NCBI RefSeq assembly: GCF_965204195.1
Contig: NZ_OZ241975.1
Coordinates: 434,001 to 498,000 of the forward strand
Direction of reading: 5' to 3'
DNA length: 64,000 nucleotides
Source: Poriferisodalis sp965204195
GTDB taxonomy: Bacteria; Actinomycetota; Acidimicrobiia; Acidimicrobiales; Poriferisodalaceae
Part shown: one piece after another, positions 53,649 to 63,311 of the stretch
How positions within the stretch are numbered: position 1 is the stretch's first letter
How the letters are laid out: each line of letters starts with the position of its first letter
Notes under the pieces: model-generated
Database searches by the model: none
Seen by the model: only the letters and a program-made list of their open reading frames with translations
Told to the model about the DNA's origin: nothing
Position numbers and translations under genes: made by a program

Positions 53649-55096
53649 ACAGGCTGCTGCGCGACGGCCTTGCGCTCGTGCTCGGAGCACTCACCATGCT
53701 GTCGCTGCCGCCGTGGGGGCTGTGGCCGCTCGGTCCGGTCGGACTCGGCCTCTGGCTGCGTTTCTGCAACCGCGGCGCCGAGCGCTGGCGTGACCGGCTC
53801 GAGGTCGCCGCCGCCTTCTGGTTGGGCGCCTACCTGCTCGGGCTCTTCTGGATGACTGAGCTGACCGTGCCGGGATGGATCGCGGCCGTGCCGGTCGAGA
53901 CGCTGATCATGGCGCTGCCGCTGTCGCTGGTTCCGGCTGGCGGCCGATGGCGTGCCCTGGGGGTGCCCGCAGCATTGGTGCTCGGCGAAGCCGTGCGCTG
54001 GCAGGTGCCCTTCGGCGGCGTGCCTATGTCGAACCTGGCACTGGGGCAGGCCGGCGGGCCGTGGCTGAGCACCGCAGTGCTTGCGGGTGCGCTGGGGGTG
54101 ATTGCGCTCGTCGGCGTGGGGGCCGTCATCGTCGAGCGGCTCTGCGCGCGCGAATGGTGCGCCGTCTCCTGGCCGGCCGTGGTGGCCATCGCCGCGCCCA
54201 TTGCGGCACTGGCGTGGCCCGCCACCACAGTCGATGCCACCGTCACGGCGGCCGTCGTGCAGGCCGGCGGCGAACTGGGCACCAACGTCGACACACCGCA
54301 GCGCAGCGTGCGCCTGCGACACCTCGACACCACCAACGCCTGGCAGGGCGGCGCCGATCTCGTGGTGTGGAGCGAGAGCAGCAATTCGGCCGACGAACCG
54401 CTGGAAGACTCGCCGCAGCTCGCCGAGATTTCGGAACTGGCCCAAACGCGCGACACGGTCCTGATAGCCAACTTCTACGAGCGCGCGGATGATCAACGTT
54501 TCCGCAACGCCACGGTCGCCATCAATCCCCAGTCCGGGCTGGCAGACCGCTACGACAAAGCCCACCTGGTGCCCTTCGGCGAGTACGTGCCGCTGCGCAG
54601 CGTGGTGGAGCCGTTCGCCGACCTGTCGCTGATCTCGCGCGAAGCAATCGCCGGCGAGGGTCCCGGCGTGCTGTCGACCGCGCTGGGCGACATCGCCGTC
54701 GTCACGTCGTTCGAGGTGTATTTCAGCGACCTCGTGCGCGACGCGGTCCGGGCGGGAGGCCGCATCGTCGCGAACCCCACCCTGGCGTCGTCGTACAGCA
54801 CCTCGGTGGTGCCCTCCCAGTCGCTCGCCAGCGCCCGGCTGCGGGCGGTCGAGACCGGGCGCTGGGTGCTGCAGGCGTCCACCACCGGCTACAGCGCCAT
54901 CGTGTCGCCCGGCGGCGAGGTCACCCACCGCAGCGAGCTGCGCGAATCCGTCGTGCTGGCCGGGGATGCGGAGCTTCGATCAGGATCGACGCCCGCGCTG
55001 GTGCTGGGTTCGTGGCCGCTGATCCTGGCAGCGGCCGTGGTGCTCGCCTGGTGCGTTTCGCCAGTCCGCAAACAGAAAAGCCGCGCGGAGGGATGA
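53645..55096 (+). CDS. lnt: Apolipoprotein N-acyltransferase-like protein with Ser in place of the catalytic Cys
   Basis: 483 residues. About six N-terminal helices (LALVLGALTMLSLPPWGLWPLG onward), then a nitrilase-type periplasmic domain and a last helix. Of the Glu-Lys-Cys triad, Glu is in VVWSESSNS, Lys in RYDKAHLVPFGEYVP, but the Cys position reads VVTSFEVYFSD with Ser355. Other Lnt segments (ANPTLASSY, AVETGRWVLQASTTG) are kept. Active Lnt N-acylates lipoproteins in the membrane; with Ser the activity is doubtful. GTG 53645 overlaps the oxidase stop. Several lipoproteins are encoded in the window. Confidence 0.78.
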   Translation: MNRLLRDGLALVLGALTMLSLPPWGLWPLGPVGLGLWLRFCNRGAERWRDRLEVAAAFWLGAYLLGLFWMTELTVPGWIAAVPVETLIMALPLSLVPAGGRWRALGVPAALVLGEAVRWQVPFGGVPMSNLALGQAGGPWLSTAVLAGALGVIALVGVGAVIVERLCAREWCAVSWPAVVAIAAPIAALAWPATTVDATVTAAVVQAGGELGTNVDTPQRSVRLRHLDTTNAWQGGADLVVWSESSNSADEPLEDSPQLAEISELAQTRDTVLIANFYERADDQRFRNATVAINPQSGLADRYDKAHLVPFGEYVPLRSVVEPFADLSLISREAIAGEGPGVLSTALGDIAVVTSFEVYFSDLVRDAVRAGGRIVANPTLASSYSTSVVPSQSLASARLRAVETGRWVLQASTTGYSAIVSPGGEVTHRSELRESVVLAGDAELRSGSTPALVLGSWPLILAAAVVLAWCVSPVRKQKSRAEG

Positions 55097-55145
55097 CGAG
55101 CCGCGAGTAGCCTTGATCAGCCTCAAAAGCGGTGACGAGCCAAGC

Positions 55146-57503
55146 GTGAGCCATCCGGAAATCCAGGCAGAACAAGCTCATATCGACCGCGCGTACGCGC
55201 TGCTGGAGTCGTCCCGGCAGCGGGCGACGCGGCTGCGCGACATGGTCGAAGTGGGTCGTGGCGGCACCCGGCAGGCTCGCTTCGAGCGCGACGTCATCGA
55301 AGACGCCGTGGCAGGGCGCCTGAGCCAACTCGAGCTCGGCTCGTCGTCGCTGGTGTTCGGCCGCATCGACCGCTCGGCCAAGACGAGCGCCGATGCGCAA
55401 GTGCCCGACGCCACGGGTCCCAGCGAGACGTTCTATATCGGCAGGCTTGCAGTTGCCGACGAGCGGCAGGAGCCGGTGGTGGTGGACTGGCGAGCGCCGA
55501 TCGCGGAGCCGTTCTTCCGTGCTACCGGCGGCAACCCGCTGGGGCTGCTGCGCCGTCGCCACTTCGTGTGCCGCGGCCGCGTCCTCGCCGACCTCGAAGA
55601 CGAGATCTTCGACCTCGATGCGCTCGACGCCAGTGCCAACGGCGGCAACGGCCCGCGGCTGAACGCCCACGGAGCGCTGTACGCCGCGCTCGAGCAGCGC
55701 CGCGACGGCCAGCTCCGCCAAGTCGTGTCGACCATCCAGGCCGAGCAGGACGAGATCATCCGCAGCCCGCGCAAGGGCATCCTGGTCACCCAGGGCGGTC
55801 CCGGCACCGGCAAGACCATCGTGGCGCTGCACCGCGCCGCCTACCTGCTGTACACGTACCGGTTCCCCCTGGCCGGCCAAGGCGTGCTGGTGGTGGGGCC
55901 CAACCGGCTCTTCCTGCGCTACGTGGAACGGGTGCTGCCCAGCCTGGGCGAAGCGGGCGTGCACCTGTTCGTGCTGGCCGACCTGTTCAACGAGATCTTT
56001 CCCGACGTGCGGGTGCGCCTGGCCGATACGCCCGACGTGGCGCGCATCAAGGGCGATGTGCGCATGTCGCAGGTGGTGACGAACGCCGTGCGCGACCGGC
56101 AGCGCCCGCTGCGCAGCGATCTGCGTCTCGAGTTCGGCTTGGGCTACGTCACGCTGGCGGCGAGCACGTCAAGGGCCATCGTGGCTGAGGCCCGCCGCCG
56201 TTTCCGCCATCACAATGCGGGCCGGGCGTACGTCGAGCAGGCGGTCTATGCGGCCATGTCGGCCTCGCATCGCCGCCGCCCCGACCCCGGAAAGCTGCGC
56301 GAACGGTTCTCCCGCCATCCCGAGGTGATGGAGGCGTTCGAGCGCATGTGGCCGCTGCTGACCCCAGCACAGCTGCTGCGCGACCTCTACGGCTCGCGTG
56401 CGCTGCTGCGGTCGGCGGCCGGCGAGGCGCTGGCCGATGCCGAAACCGAGCAGCTGTACCGCCCCCGGGGCGACAGCGAAGCCGATTACGAGTGGAGCGA
56501 CGCCGACGTGCCCGTGCTCGACGAGGCCTACGCCGTGCTGGGGCCCCGGTCGCGCTCGCGCAAGCGCCGCAGCGACACCGAGATGCGCACCTACGGCCAC
56601 ATCGTGGTGGACGAATGCCAGGACCAGCCGCCGATGGCGCTGCGGATGATCGCCCGGCGGTCGCTCAACGGCTCGATGACGCTGGTCGGCGACATCGCCC
56701 AGGCCACCTCCGCGCATGCGCCGTCGAGCTGGCACGAGATTCTGGCTCACCTGCCGTCGGGGCCGGTGGCGCCACGGCTGTCCGAGCTCACGCTGAGCTA
56801 CCGGATTCCCCAGCCCAGCCTCGAGCTGGCCAACGAGGTGCTGGCCGCGGCGGCGCCCGGCCTGGCACCGCCCGCCGCGGTGCGAATCGACGGCTCGCCG
56901 CCCCGTTTCGTGACAGCGCCCGATGGTCCAGAGGCTGAGCCTTCAGGCGAAGCCGTGGCCCGAGCGGCCCGTGAGCGCAGCGAACAAGAGCGGGAGATAA
57001 CAGGTTCGCCAACGGGAGAGTTCGTATCTGAGCGCTCCCTGTTAGCCCAGGCTGTGCTCGACACGGTGATCACCGAGGCGGCTGAGCTGGACGGCGGGAG
57101 CATGCTGGTGGTGTCACCGGCCGAGTACATGGATGACATCGCCGAGCTGCTTGGCGCCGCCGGCGTCGACTTCGGCCGCGCCACCGCTGCGAGCCGCAAC
57201 GCCACCGGAGCGCTGCATCCGCATGTGACCCTGGCGCCGGTGCGGCTGTGCAAGGGGCTGGAAACCGACGGCGTGGTGGTGGTGGAGCCGGCCGCGATGG
57301 TCGACGAGGAACCGCAAGGCCTGCGGGCGCTGTACGTGGCGCTGACCCGCGCCACCAAGCGGGTTGCGGTGGTGTCGTCGCGGCCGTTGCCTGAACCGCT
57401 CCGTTCGGCTGCTGCGTCAGACCGCGCTGGGGCGTGCAACACTGGCCGCACTGCCGCTCACGCCGCTGCGGCAGAGGCGAGCTCGGGAGATTCGCATGGC
57501 TGA
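55146..57503 (+). CDS. helD: HelD/HelR-like superfamily 1 helicase (RNA polymerase recycling factor)
   Basis: 785 residues from GTG 55146 (TTG 55113 would add 11). N-terminal coiled coil starting HPEIQAEQAHIDRAYALLE, then PVVVDWRAPIAEPFFRA, Walker A QGGPGTGKTIVALHRAAYLLY, Walker B IVVDECQDQPPMALRMI, TLVGDIAQATSAHA, LTLSYRIPQPSLELAN and a final RALYVALTRATKRVAVV. The HelD family uses ATP to free stalled RNA polymerase, and the actinomycete type lacks the long secondary-channel arm of Bacillus HelD. Between about residues 596 and 617 a dispersed repeat is translated in frame, between conserved helicase blocks. It overlaps the CDGSH gene by 8 bases. Confidence 0.87.
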   Translation: MSHPEIQAEQAHIDRAYALLESSRQRATRLRDMVEVGRGGTRQARFERDVIEDAVAGRLSQLELGSSSLVFGRIDRSAKTSADAQVPDATGPSETFYIGRLAVADERQEPVVVDWRAPIAEPFFRATGGNPLGLLRRRHFVCRGRVLADLEDEIFDLDALDASANGGNGPRLNAHGALYAALEQRRDGQLRQVVSTIQAEQDEIIRSPRKGILVTQGGPGTGKTIVALHRAAYLLYTYRFPLAGQGVLVVGPNRLFLRYVERVLPSLGEAGVHLFVLADLFNEIFPDVRVRLADTPDVARIKGDVRMSQVVTNAVRDRQRPLRSDLRLEFGLGYVTLAASTSRAIVAEARRRFRHHNAGRAYVEQAVYAAMSASHRRRPDPGKLRERFSRHPEVMEAFERMWPLLTPAQLLRDLYGSRALLRSAAGEALADAETEQLYRPRGDSEADYEWSDADVPVLDEAYAVLGPRSRSRKRRSDTEMRTYGHIVVDECQDQPPMALRMIARRSLNGSMTLVGDIAQATSAHAPSSWHEILAHLPSGPVAPRLSELTLSYRIPQPSLELANEVLAAAAPGLAPPAAVRIDGSPPRFVTAPDGPEAEPSGEAVARAARERSEQEREITGSPTGEFVSERSLLAQAVLDTVITEAAELDGGSMLVVSPAEYMDDIAELLGAAGVDFGRATAASRNATGALHPHVTLAPVRLCKGLETDGVVVVEPAAMVDEEPQGLRALYVALTRATKRVAVVSSRPLPEPLRSAAASDRAGACNTGRTAAHAAAAEASSGDSHG
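56931..56994 (+). repeat. Dispersed repeat, copy 6 (variant A), inside helD
   Basis: GAGGCTGAGCC, TCAGGCGAAGCC, the core GGCCCGAGCGGCCCGTGAGC, then GCAGCG and AACAAGAGCGGGAG. It is read in frame as PEAEPSGEAVARAARERSEQ and ERE. No stop is created. Same frame as in the ribokinase tail. Confidence 0.85.
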
Positions 57504-57699
57504 TGTCACGGTGACAGTGCTGGACAATGGACCGCTGCTGGTGCGTGGTCCGTGCCAGGTATCGGACCACGAAGGGAACACGCTGTCTGACGGCGATGCG
57601 GTTGTTGCGCTTTGTCGGTGTGGTGACTCGAATACCAAGCCGATGTGTGATGGCAGTCATAACCAGGGGTTCGACGGCACGCTGAACCCGCCCAGCTAG
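57496..57699 (+). CDS. CDGSH iron-sulfur domain protein
   Basis: 67 residues with the complete [2Fe-2S] ligand motif C-x-C-x2-S-x3-P-x-C-D-G-S-H in LCRCGDSNTKPMCDGSHNQGF. Preceded by ADVTVTVLDNGPLLVRGPCQVSDHEGN, the beta segment seen in bacterial CDGSH proteins. Cytoplasmic redox or iron-sulfur transfer role by family. ATG 57496 lies inside the end of helD (8-base overlap). Codon usage is less G/C-biased at third positions than in helD. Confidence 0.9.
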   Translation: MADVTVTVLDNGPLLVRGPCQVSDHEGNTLSDGDAVVALCRCGDSNTKPMCDGSHNQGFDGTLNPPS

Positions 57700-57753
57700 G
57701 ACGCGCCCGCTGCGAAGGCGGGTGTGACACCGGGGTTGTAGTAATGGCCTTGG

Positions 57754-60700
57754 ATGGCTGGTTCTGCCTCTGAGGGCGACATTGCGGGTCGGATGCACCC
57801 GGCATTGGGGTCGTTTACCGCGCCGACGGCGGAGTGGTTTGCTTCTACTTTTGCTGCTCCTACTGAGTGCCAGGTTTCTGGGTGGGAGAGCATTTCTGCG
57901 GGGCGGCATTGTTTGATTGCCGCCCCTACTGGGTCCGGCAAGACGCTGGCCGCGTTCTTGTGGGCGATCGACCGGGTGATGAGCGAGCCCGAGCCGGCGC
58001 GTGCGGAGCGCACCCGGGTGCTGTACCTGTCGCCGCTGCGGGCGCTCGCCGTCGACGTCGACAAGAACCTGCGTGCGCCGCTGGCCGGCATCAGCCTGGC
58101 CGCGGAGCGGTTGGGCGTCGACGTGCATATGCCGACGGTGGGGGTGCGCACCGGCGACACCAGCGCTGCTGAACGCCGGCGGCTGGTCACGCGACCGCCC
58201 GACATTGCCATTACCACGCCGGAGTCGCTCTACCTGATGCTGACGTCGCAAGCGCGCGAGACGCTGCGGTGGGTGCGGTGGGTGATCGTCGACGAGATCC
58301 ACTCGGTGGCAGCCACCAAGCGGGGCACGCATCTAGCGCTATCGCTGGAGCGGCTGTGCGAACTGACCGGCGAGCCGCCGCAGCGGATCGGGCTGTCGGC
58401 CACGCAGCGGCCGCTGTCGGAGGTGGCCCGGTTCCTCGGCGGCACCGATCCCGACCAGCCGGCGTCGCGACATGTCGAGATCACCGATGCCGGCATGACC
58501 AAGCAGCTCGACGTGGAGGTCATCGTCGGCGTCTCCGACATGGGCGACTTGGCCGCGGCCAGTGCCGGCGCCGCTCCCAACGGCGCCGTGCGTGTGGATC
58601 ATGACGACGACTACGCGCCGCCGCTCGCGGTGGCGCCATCGGACACTGCGCCGCTCGCGGTGGCGCCATCAGACGCAGCGCCGCCGCAAGCGCCGATCGA
58701 GACGGTGTCCCCAGACACGCAAACCCAGCCGGCCCCGCCCGCGGCGCAGACGCACTCCAACAGCATCTGGCCGGCGATTCATCCGCGCTTGCTGGAGCTG
58801 GTCTACGCGCACCGCTCCACCATCATCTTCACCAATGCGCGCCGGCTGGCCGAGCGGCTGGCCACCCGGCTGAACGAGCTGCATCTGGAGGGGCTCAACC
58901 GGGCCGCTGAAGCCGAGGGCACCTCGCCGCCGGAGGGTGCCGAGCTGGTGCGGGCGCATCATGGCTCGCTCAGCCGCGAGCAGCGCCTCGGAATCGAGGA
59001 CGATCTCAAGGCGGGCCGGGTGCGCGCCATCGTGGCCACCTCGTCATTGGAGTTGGGCATCGACATGGGCGCGGTCGACCTGGTGGTGCAGGTGGCCTCG
59101 CCCCCGTCGGTGGCCGCAGGCATGCAGCGCATCGGGCGGGCCGGGCACCAGGTGGGCGAGCCGAGCGTCGGCAAGATCTTCCCCCGCCACCGGGGCGACC
59201 TGGTCGAGGCGGCGGTGGTGGCGCAGCGCATGGGCACCGGCGAGATCGAGTCGATCCGCTTCCCGCGCCAGCCGCTCGACGTGCTGGCCCAGCAGGTGGT
59301 GGCCATGGTCGCGGTCGACGACTGGCCGGTGCCCGACTTGCTGGCTGTCATCCGGCGGGCCGCGCCCTACGAGCAGCTCAGCGAGGAGGTGTTCAGCTCG
59401 GTGCTCGACTTGCTGGCGGGCCGCTACCCGTCCGAGGAGTTCCGCGAGCTGCGGCCGCGCGTCGTGTGGGACCGCACTACCGGGATGCTGCGGGCTCGCC
59501 AGGGTGCAGGCCGCTTGGCGGTGACCAACGCCGGGACGATTCCCGACCGGGGCCTCTACGCAGTGTTCACCACCGACGGGTCGCGTGTGGGCGAGCTCGA
59601 CGAGGAGATGGTGTACGAGGCGCGGGTGGGCGAGACGTTCCTGCTGGGAGCGTCGACCTGGCGGATCGCCGAGATCACCTTCGACCGTGTCGTGGTGACC
59701 CCCGCGCCGGGCGAGCCGGGCAAGATGCCGTTCTGGCACGGCGACGGGCCCGGCCGGCCGCTGGAGCTGGGCAGGGCAGTCGGGGCGTTCATCCGCACGA
59801 TCGGCGACGCGCTGCCGGCCGATCTTGAGTCCCACCTGATGCAGCTCGACGCCGAAGCGGAGCGCGCTGCCGTCGCAGCCCGGCGCGGCGACGTGGATCC
59901 GGCAAGCCAGCCGTCATCGGAGACAAGCGGCGGTGTGGCGCCGCCTCGTCGAGCTTCCAAAGCCGCAGAGCCGACCGCTCAGCTCGTCGAACAGCTGCAG
60001 CGCGAGAACTGCCTCGATCGCTCGGCCGCGGTCAACGTGCTGCGCTACCTCGACGCGCAGCGGGCGGCGACCGGCGCGGTGCCCGACGACCGCACAATCG
60101 TGGTGGAGCGCTTTCGCGACGAGATCGGCGATTGGCGCATCTGCATCCTCACCCCGTTCGGCGCCCGGGTGCATGCGCCGTGGGGCATCGCCCTGCAGGC
60201 CAAGCTCGCCGAGCAAGCAGGCGGCAGCGGGGACGTCAACGGCATGGGCGGCGTTGAGCTGCTGTGGAGCGACGACGGCATCGTGCTGCGGCTGCCCGAT
60301 GTCTGGTCGCCCGACGAGCCCGACGGTGCGGCCGGCAACGGATCGGCGTGGGATTCGCCGGGCACCAGCGGCGCTCCGGTGCTGGATGCGACCGACTTGG
60401 CGCTCGACCCCGACGAGGTGCGCGACGCCATCGTGAGTCACCTGCCCTCGACGGCCCTGTTCGCCTCGCGCTTCCGGGAAGTCGCGGGCCGGGCGCTGCT
60501 GCTGCCTCGCCGCCGGCCCGGCGAGCGCGTGCCGCTGTGGCAGCAGCGCCAGCGCTCTGCCGGGTTGCTGGAGGTGGCGGCGAAGTACCCGAGCTTCCCG
60601 ATGCTGTTGGAAACCTCCCGGGAATGCCTGCAGGAAGTGTTCGATGTGCCGGCGCTGGCGGAGGTGCTGTCCGACATCCGGTCGCGCAAGATCCGCATGG

Positions 60701-62772
60701 TCACTGTCGACACCGACGGTGCCTCGCCGATGGCGCAGAGCCTGCTGTTCGACTGGATCTCGGTGTTCATGTACGGCGGCGACGCGCCGCTGGCCGAACG
60801 CCGGGCCGCTGCCCTGGCGCTCGACCGCGACCTGCTGGCCGATCTGCTCGGCGCCGAGGAGCTGCGCGAGCTGCTCGATGCGGAGGTGCTCGCCACGCTC
60901 GAGCTGGAGCTGCAGCGGTTGGCCGACGGACGCCGGGCTCGCAGCGCAGACGAGCTCGCCGACGTCCTGAGCCGGGTCGGCGACCTCACCGCGCTGGAGG
61001 TCATGCACCGCTGCGAGCCGAGTGCGCCGGGGGAGGACTGGCTGGCTGAGCTGGTGGCCGAACGTCGTGCCGTTGAGCTGCGGGTGGCGGGCGAGACCCG
61101 GTATGTGGCGGTGGAGGACGCCGCCCGGTACCGGGATGCGCTGGGGTGTGCTTTGCCCGTGGGTCTGCCCGCTGCGCTGACCGTCGACGTGCTGACGCCG
61201 GGTACCGATCCGCTCGACGAGCTGGTGGCCCGCTTCGCATCTACTCATGTGCCGTTCGAGGCCGACGCCGTTGCCGAGCGGCTGGGCATCGCAATCGTGC
61301 GCGTGACTGCGGCGCTCAACCGGCTGGAAACCGCCAAGCGGGTCACCCGGGGAGCGTTCCGGCCCGACGGCACCAGCACCGAATGGTGCGACACGTCGGT
61401 GCTGCGAACCGTGCGAAGACGCTCGCTGGCACGGCTGCGCCGCGAGGTGGAGCCGGTGCCGCCTGAGGCGTATGCCCGCTTCCTGACGGCGTGGCACAGC
61501 ATCGACTGGCCGCGACGGGGCGCCGATGCGCTCGCCGATGCCATCACGCAGCTCGCTGGTGCGCCCGTGGCCGCCTCGATCCTCGAGACCGATGTGCTGC
61601 CGGCGCGCGTCGCGCGCTACAGCAGTGCCGACCTGGATGCACTGCTGGCGAGCGGCGAGTTGGTGTGGATCGGTGCGGGATCGCTCGGCCCCAACGACGG
61701 CCGCATCCGTCTCTACTGGCGCGACGAAATCGCCACCTTGGCACCGCCAACTGACGACGAGCCCGACGACCCGGTGGCAGCGGCAGTGCTCGCTCACCTG
61801 GGCGAGCACGGAGCGGCCTTCTGGCCCGATCTGCTCAGCGCCGCCCACGCCGCCACTACCGACAGCGATGGGCAGGCCGACCTCTCAGGCCTGTCCGAGC
61901 GGGTGCTGACTGCGTTGTGGGACTTGGTGTGGGCAGGGCTGGTCACCAACGACACGCTTGCCCCGCTGCGAGCGCTCGGCCCGCGCCGCAGCGGCCGAAG
62001 CAAGTCTTCCGGCGCCGGCCGAGCCGCAGGCGCCCGACAGGGAGCGCGCCGAGGCCGGTCGGGCGTGCTCACCCGTTCGGGTCCGGCCCGCCGACGCCCC
62101 GGCCGCCTGCGCAGCGGCGGGCCGCCGAGCGCGGCGGGGCGCTGGTCGCTGACCTCGCCGCTGCGCGAACCGGCGCCGCCACCCACCGAGCGTGCGCACG
62201 GCGGCGCGCAAGCGCTGCTGGAGCGGCACGGCATCGTCACCCGTCCCGGCGTGCTGGCCGAGGGCCATCCGGGCGGCTTCGCAGCGGCATACGGCATCCT
62301 GCGCGCGCTCGAGGAACGGGGCAGCGTGCGGCGTGGACACTTCGTGGAGGGCCTCGGCGCGGCACAGTTCGCCACCGCCGCAGCAGTCGAGCGCCTCCGC
62401 GATTACCGCGAGAGCTCAGACGAGGTAGTGGTGCTCGGCGCGGCCGACCCAGCCCAGCCGTACGGCGCCGCGCTGGGCTGGCCGGCCAGCGACGGCCGGC
62501 CCAGCCGAACTGCCGGCGCGCACGTGGTGCTGGCCGACGGCACCCCGCTCGTCGCGCTGGACCGCGGCGGGCGCACCCTGCACACCTTCGAGCACGCCGC
62601 AGCCGACCTGCGCTGGGTCGGCGCGCTGCGCCAGGCACTCGCCGACGGCCGGCTCGCCAAGGTCGAGCTGGCCCGCATCGACGCCGGCCCCGCAGCCGAG
62701 CATCCGATCCACGACGCACTGATCGAGCACGGCTTCACCGCCGGATACCGGGGCCCCACCCTTCGCCCTTGA
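57754..62772 (+). CDS. lhr: Lhr-type large superfamily 2 ATP-dependent helicase
   Basis: 1672 residues. RecA1: CLIAAPTGSGKTLAAFLWAID (Walker A), LYLSPLRALAVDV, IVDEIHSV (DEIH box), GLSATQRPL. RecA2: TIIFTNARRLAERL, VRAHHGSLSREQRL, LELGIDMGAVDLVVQVASP, QRIGRAGHQVGE. Then the winged-helix and beta-barrel of Lhr-core and a long Lhr C-terminal part. It unwinds DNA or RNA:DNA hybrids in repair. A Pro/Ala/Thr insert (about 280-335) contains a 30-bp tandem duplication, and an Arg/Ser/Gly-rich stretch lies near 1410-1460. ATG 57754; the first ~60 codons use many T-ending codons unlike the rest. Confidence 0.95.
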   Translation: MAGSASEGDIAGRMHPALGSFTAPTAEWFASTFAAPTECQVSGWESISAGRHCLIAAPTGSGKTLAAFLWAIDRVMSEPEPARAERTRVLYLSPLRALAVDVDKNLRAPLAGISLAAERLGVDVHMPTVGVRTGDTSAAERRRLVTRPPDIAITTPESLYLMLTSQARETLRWVRWVIVDEIHSVAATKRGTHLALSLERLCELTGEPPQRIGLSATQRPLSEVARFLGGTDPDQPASRHVEITDAGMTKQLDVEVIVGVSDMGDLAAASAGAAPNGAVRVDHDDDYAPPLAVAPSDTAPLAVAPSDAAPPQAPIETVSPDTQTQPAPPAAQTHSNSIWPAIHPRLLELVYAHRSTIIFTNARRLAERLATRLNELHLEGLNRAAEAEGTSPPEGAELVRAHHGSLSREQRLGIEDDLKAGRVRAIVATSSLELGIDMGAVDLVVQVASPPSVAAGMQRIGRAGHQVGEPSVGKIFPRHRGDLVEAAVVAQRMGTGEIESIRFPRQPLDVLAQQVVAMVAVDDWPVPDLLAVIRRAAPYEQLSEEVFSSVLDLLAGRYPSEEFRELRPRVVWDRTTGMLRARQGAGRLAVTNAGTIPDRGLYAVFTTDGSRVGELDEEMVYEARVGETFLLGASTWRIAEITFDRVVVTPAPGEPGKMPFWHGDGPGRPLELGRAVGAFIRTIGDALPADLESHLMQLDAEAERAAVAARRGDVDPASQPSSETSGGVAPPRRASKAAEPTAQLVEQLQRENCLDRSAAVNVLRYLDAQRAATGAVPDDRTIVVERFRDEIGDWRICILTPFGARVHAPWGIALQAKLAEQAGGSGDVNGMGGVELLWSDDGIVLRLPDVWSPDEPDGAAGNGSAWDSPGTSGAPVLDATDLALDPDEVRDAIVSHLPSTALFASRFREVAGRALLLPRRRPGERVPLWQQRQRSAGLLEVAAKYPSFPMLLETSRECLQEVFDVPALAEVLSDIRSRKIRMVTVDTDGASPMAQSLLFDWISVFMYGGDAPLAERRAAALALDRDLLADLLGAEELRELLDAEVLATLELELQRLADGRRARSADELADVLSRVGDLTALEVMHRCEPSAPGEDWLAELVAERRAVELRVAGETRYVAVEDAARYRDALGCALPVGLPAALTVDVLTPGTDPLDELVARFASTHVPFEADAVAERLGIAIVRVTAALNRLETAKRVTRGAFRPDGTSTEWCDTSVLRTVRRRSLARLRREVEPVPPEAYARFLTAWHSIDWPRRGADALADAITQLAGAPVAASILETDVLPARVARYSSADLDALLASGELVWIGAGSLGPNDGRIRLYWRDEIATLAPPTDDEPDDPVAAAVLAHLGEHGAAFWPDLLSAAHAATTDSDGQADLSGLSERVLTALWDLVWAGLVTNDTLAPLRALGPRRSGRSKSSGAGRAAGARQGARRGRSGVLTRSGPARRRPGRLRSGGPPSAAGRWSLTSPLREPAPPPTERAHGGAQALLERHGIVTRPGVLAEGHPGGFAAAYGILRALEERGSVRRGHFVEGLGAAQFATAAAVERLRDYRESSDEVVVLGAADPAQPYGAALGWPASDGRPSRTAGAHVVLADGTPLVALDRGGRTLHTFEHAAADLRWVGALRQALADGRLAKVELARIDAGPAAEHPIHDALIEHGFTAGYRGPTLRP
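58621..58680 (+). repeat. 30-bp tandem duplication in lhr
   Basis: Two 30-base units (58621-58650 and 58651-58680) matching at 27 positions, encoding PLAVAPSDTA and PLAVAPSDAA in the insert between the RecA domains. Length is a multiple of three, so the frame is kept. Confidence 0.85.
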
Positions 62773-62822
62773 ACACAAAAACTGCTGGATGCCGCGTGAA
62801 GCGGACGCCTACGCTTGGGGTC

Positions 62823-63304
62823 GTGGCAGAGGTTGTGTCTCTTCCGATATCTCAGGATCTTGCTGAGCGTCTGCGCGCCGAGGGCGAAGCCAGTGACCAG
62901 CCGCCTCCAGTTCTGGCTGCCTCGCTCATCGACGAGGGCCTGAAGGCCCGCCGGTTTCCGGGAATTGTCTACCGGACGGGCCGTCGGGGCGCCGAGCCAG
63001 CTTGGCCGATGGCCCAGACGTATGGCAGATCATTCGAGCGTTGCGTGAAGTGCCACGGGGCGAACACGACCCCGTCGAGACAGTCTGCGAAGAGGCCGAT
63101 CTGTGCACTCGACAGGTCAGACTTGCCGTGCAGTTCTACGAGGCATACCCGACCGAGATCGAAGCAAAGATCTCCGATAACCGCGCTGCCGCCGTGCGCA
63201 TCGGAGAGATGATTGCCGAACGCGAGCGAGACGCTGCGCATCAACAGATGAGTCAACCCCGCCCCAAGCGGACGCGGGACAGGTATTCCGGCCCGAGCCT
63301 CTGA
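62823..63304 (+). pseudogene. DUF433-type antitoxin gene with a single-base frameshift
   Basis: The 5' part (GTG 62823: VAEVVSLPISQDLAERLRAE..., a ribbon-helix-helix-like start through ARRFPGIVYR) and the 3' part (LADGPDVWQIIRALREV...RQVRLAVQFYEAYPTEIEAKI, DUF433-like) lie in different frames. Adding one G at about 62976 (CCGG-ACGGG) restores a continuous protein reading FPGIVYRDGPSGRRASLADGPDVW-. So one base is missing, by mutation or sequencing error. A truncated product from TTG 63002 is possible. The gene ends 7 bases before the toxin-like gene. Lower G+C than its neighbours suggests transfer. Confidence 0.65.
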
Positions 63305-63311
63305 TCCGGCA

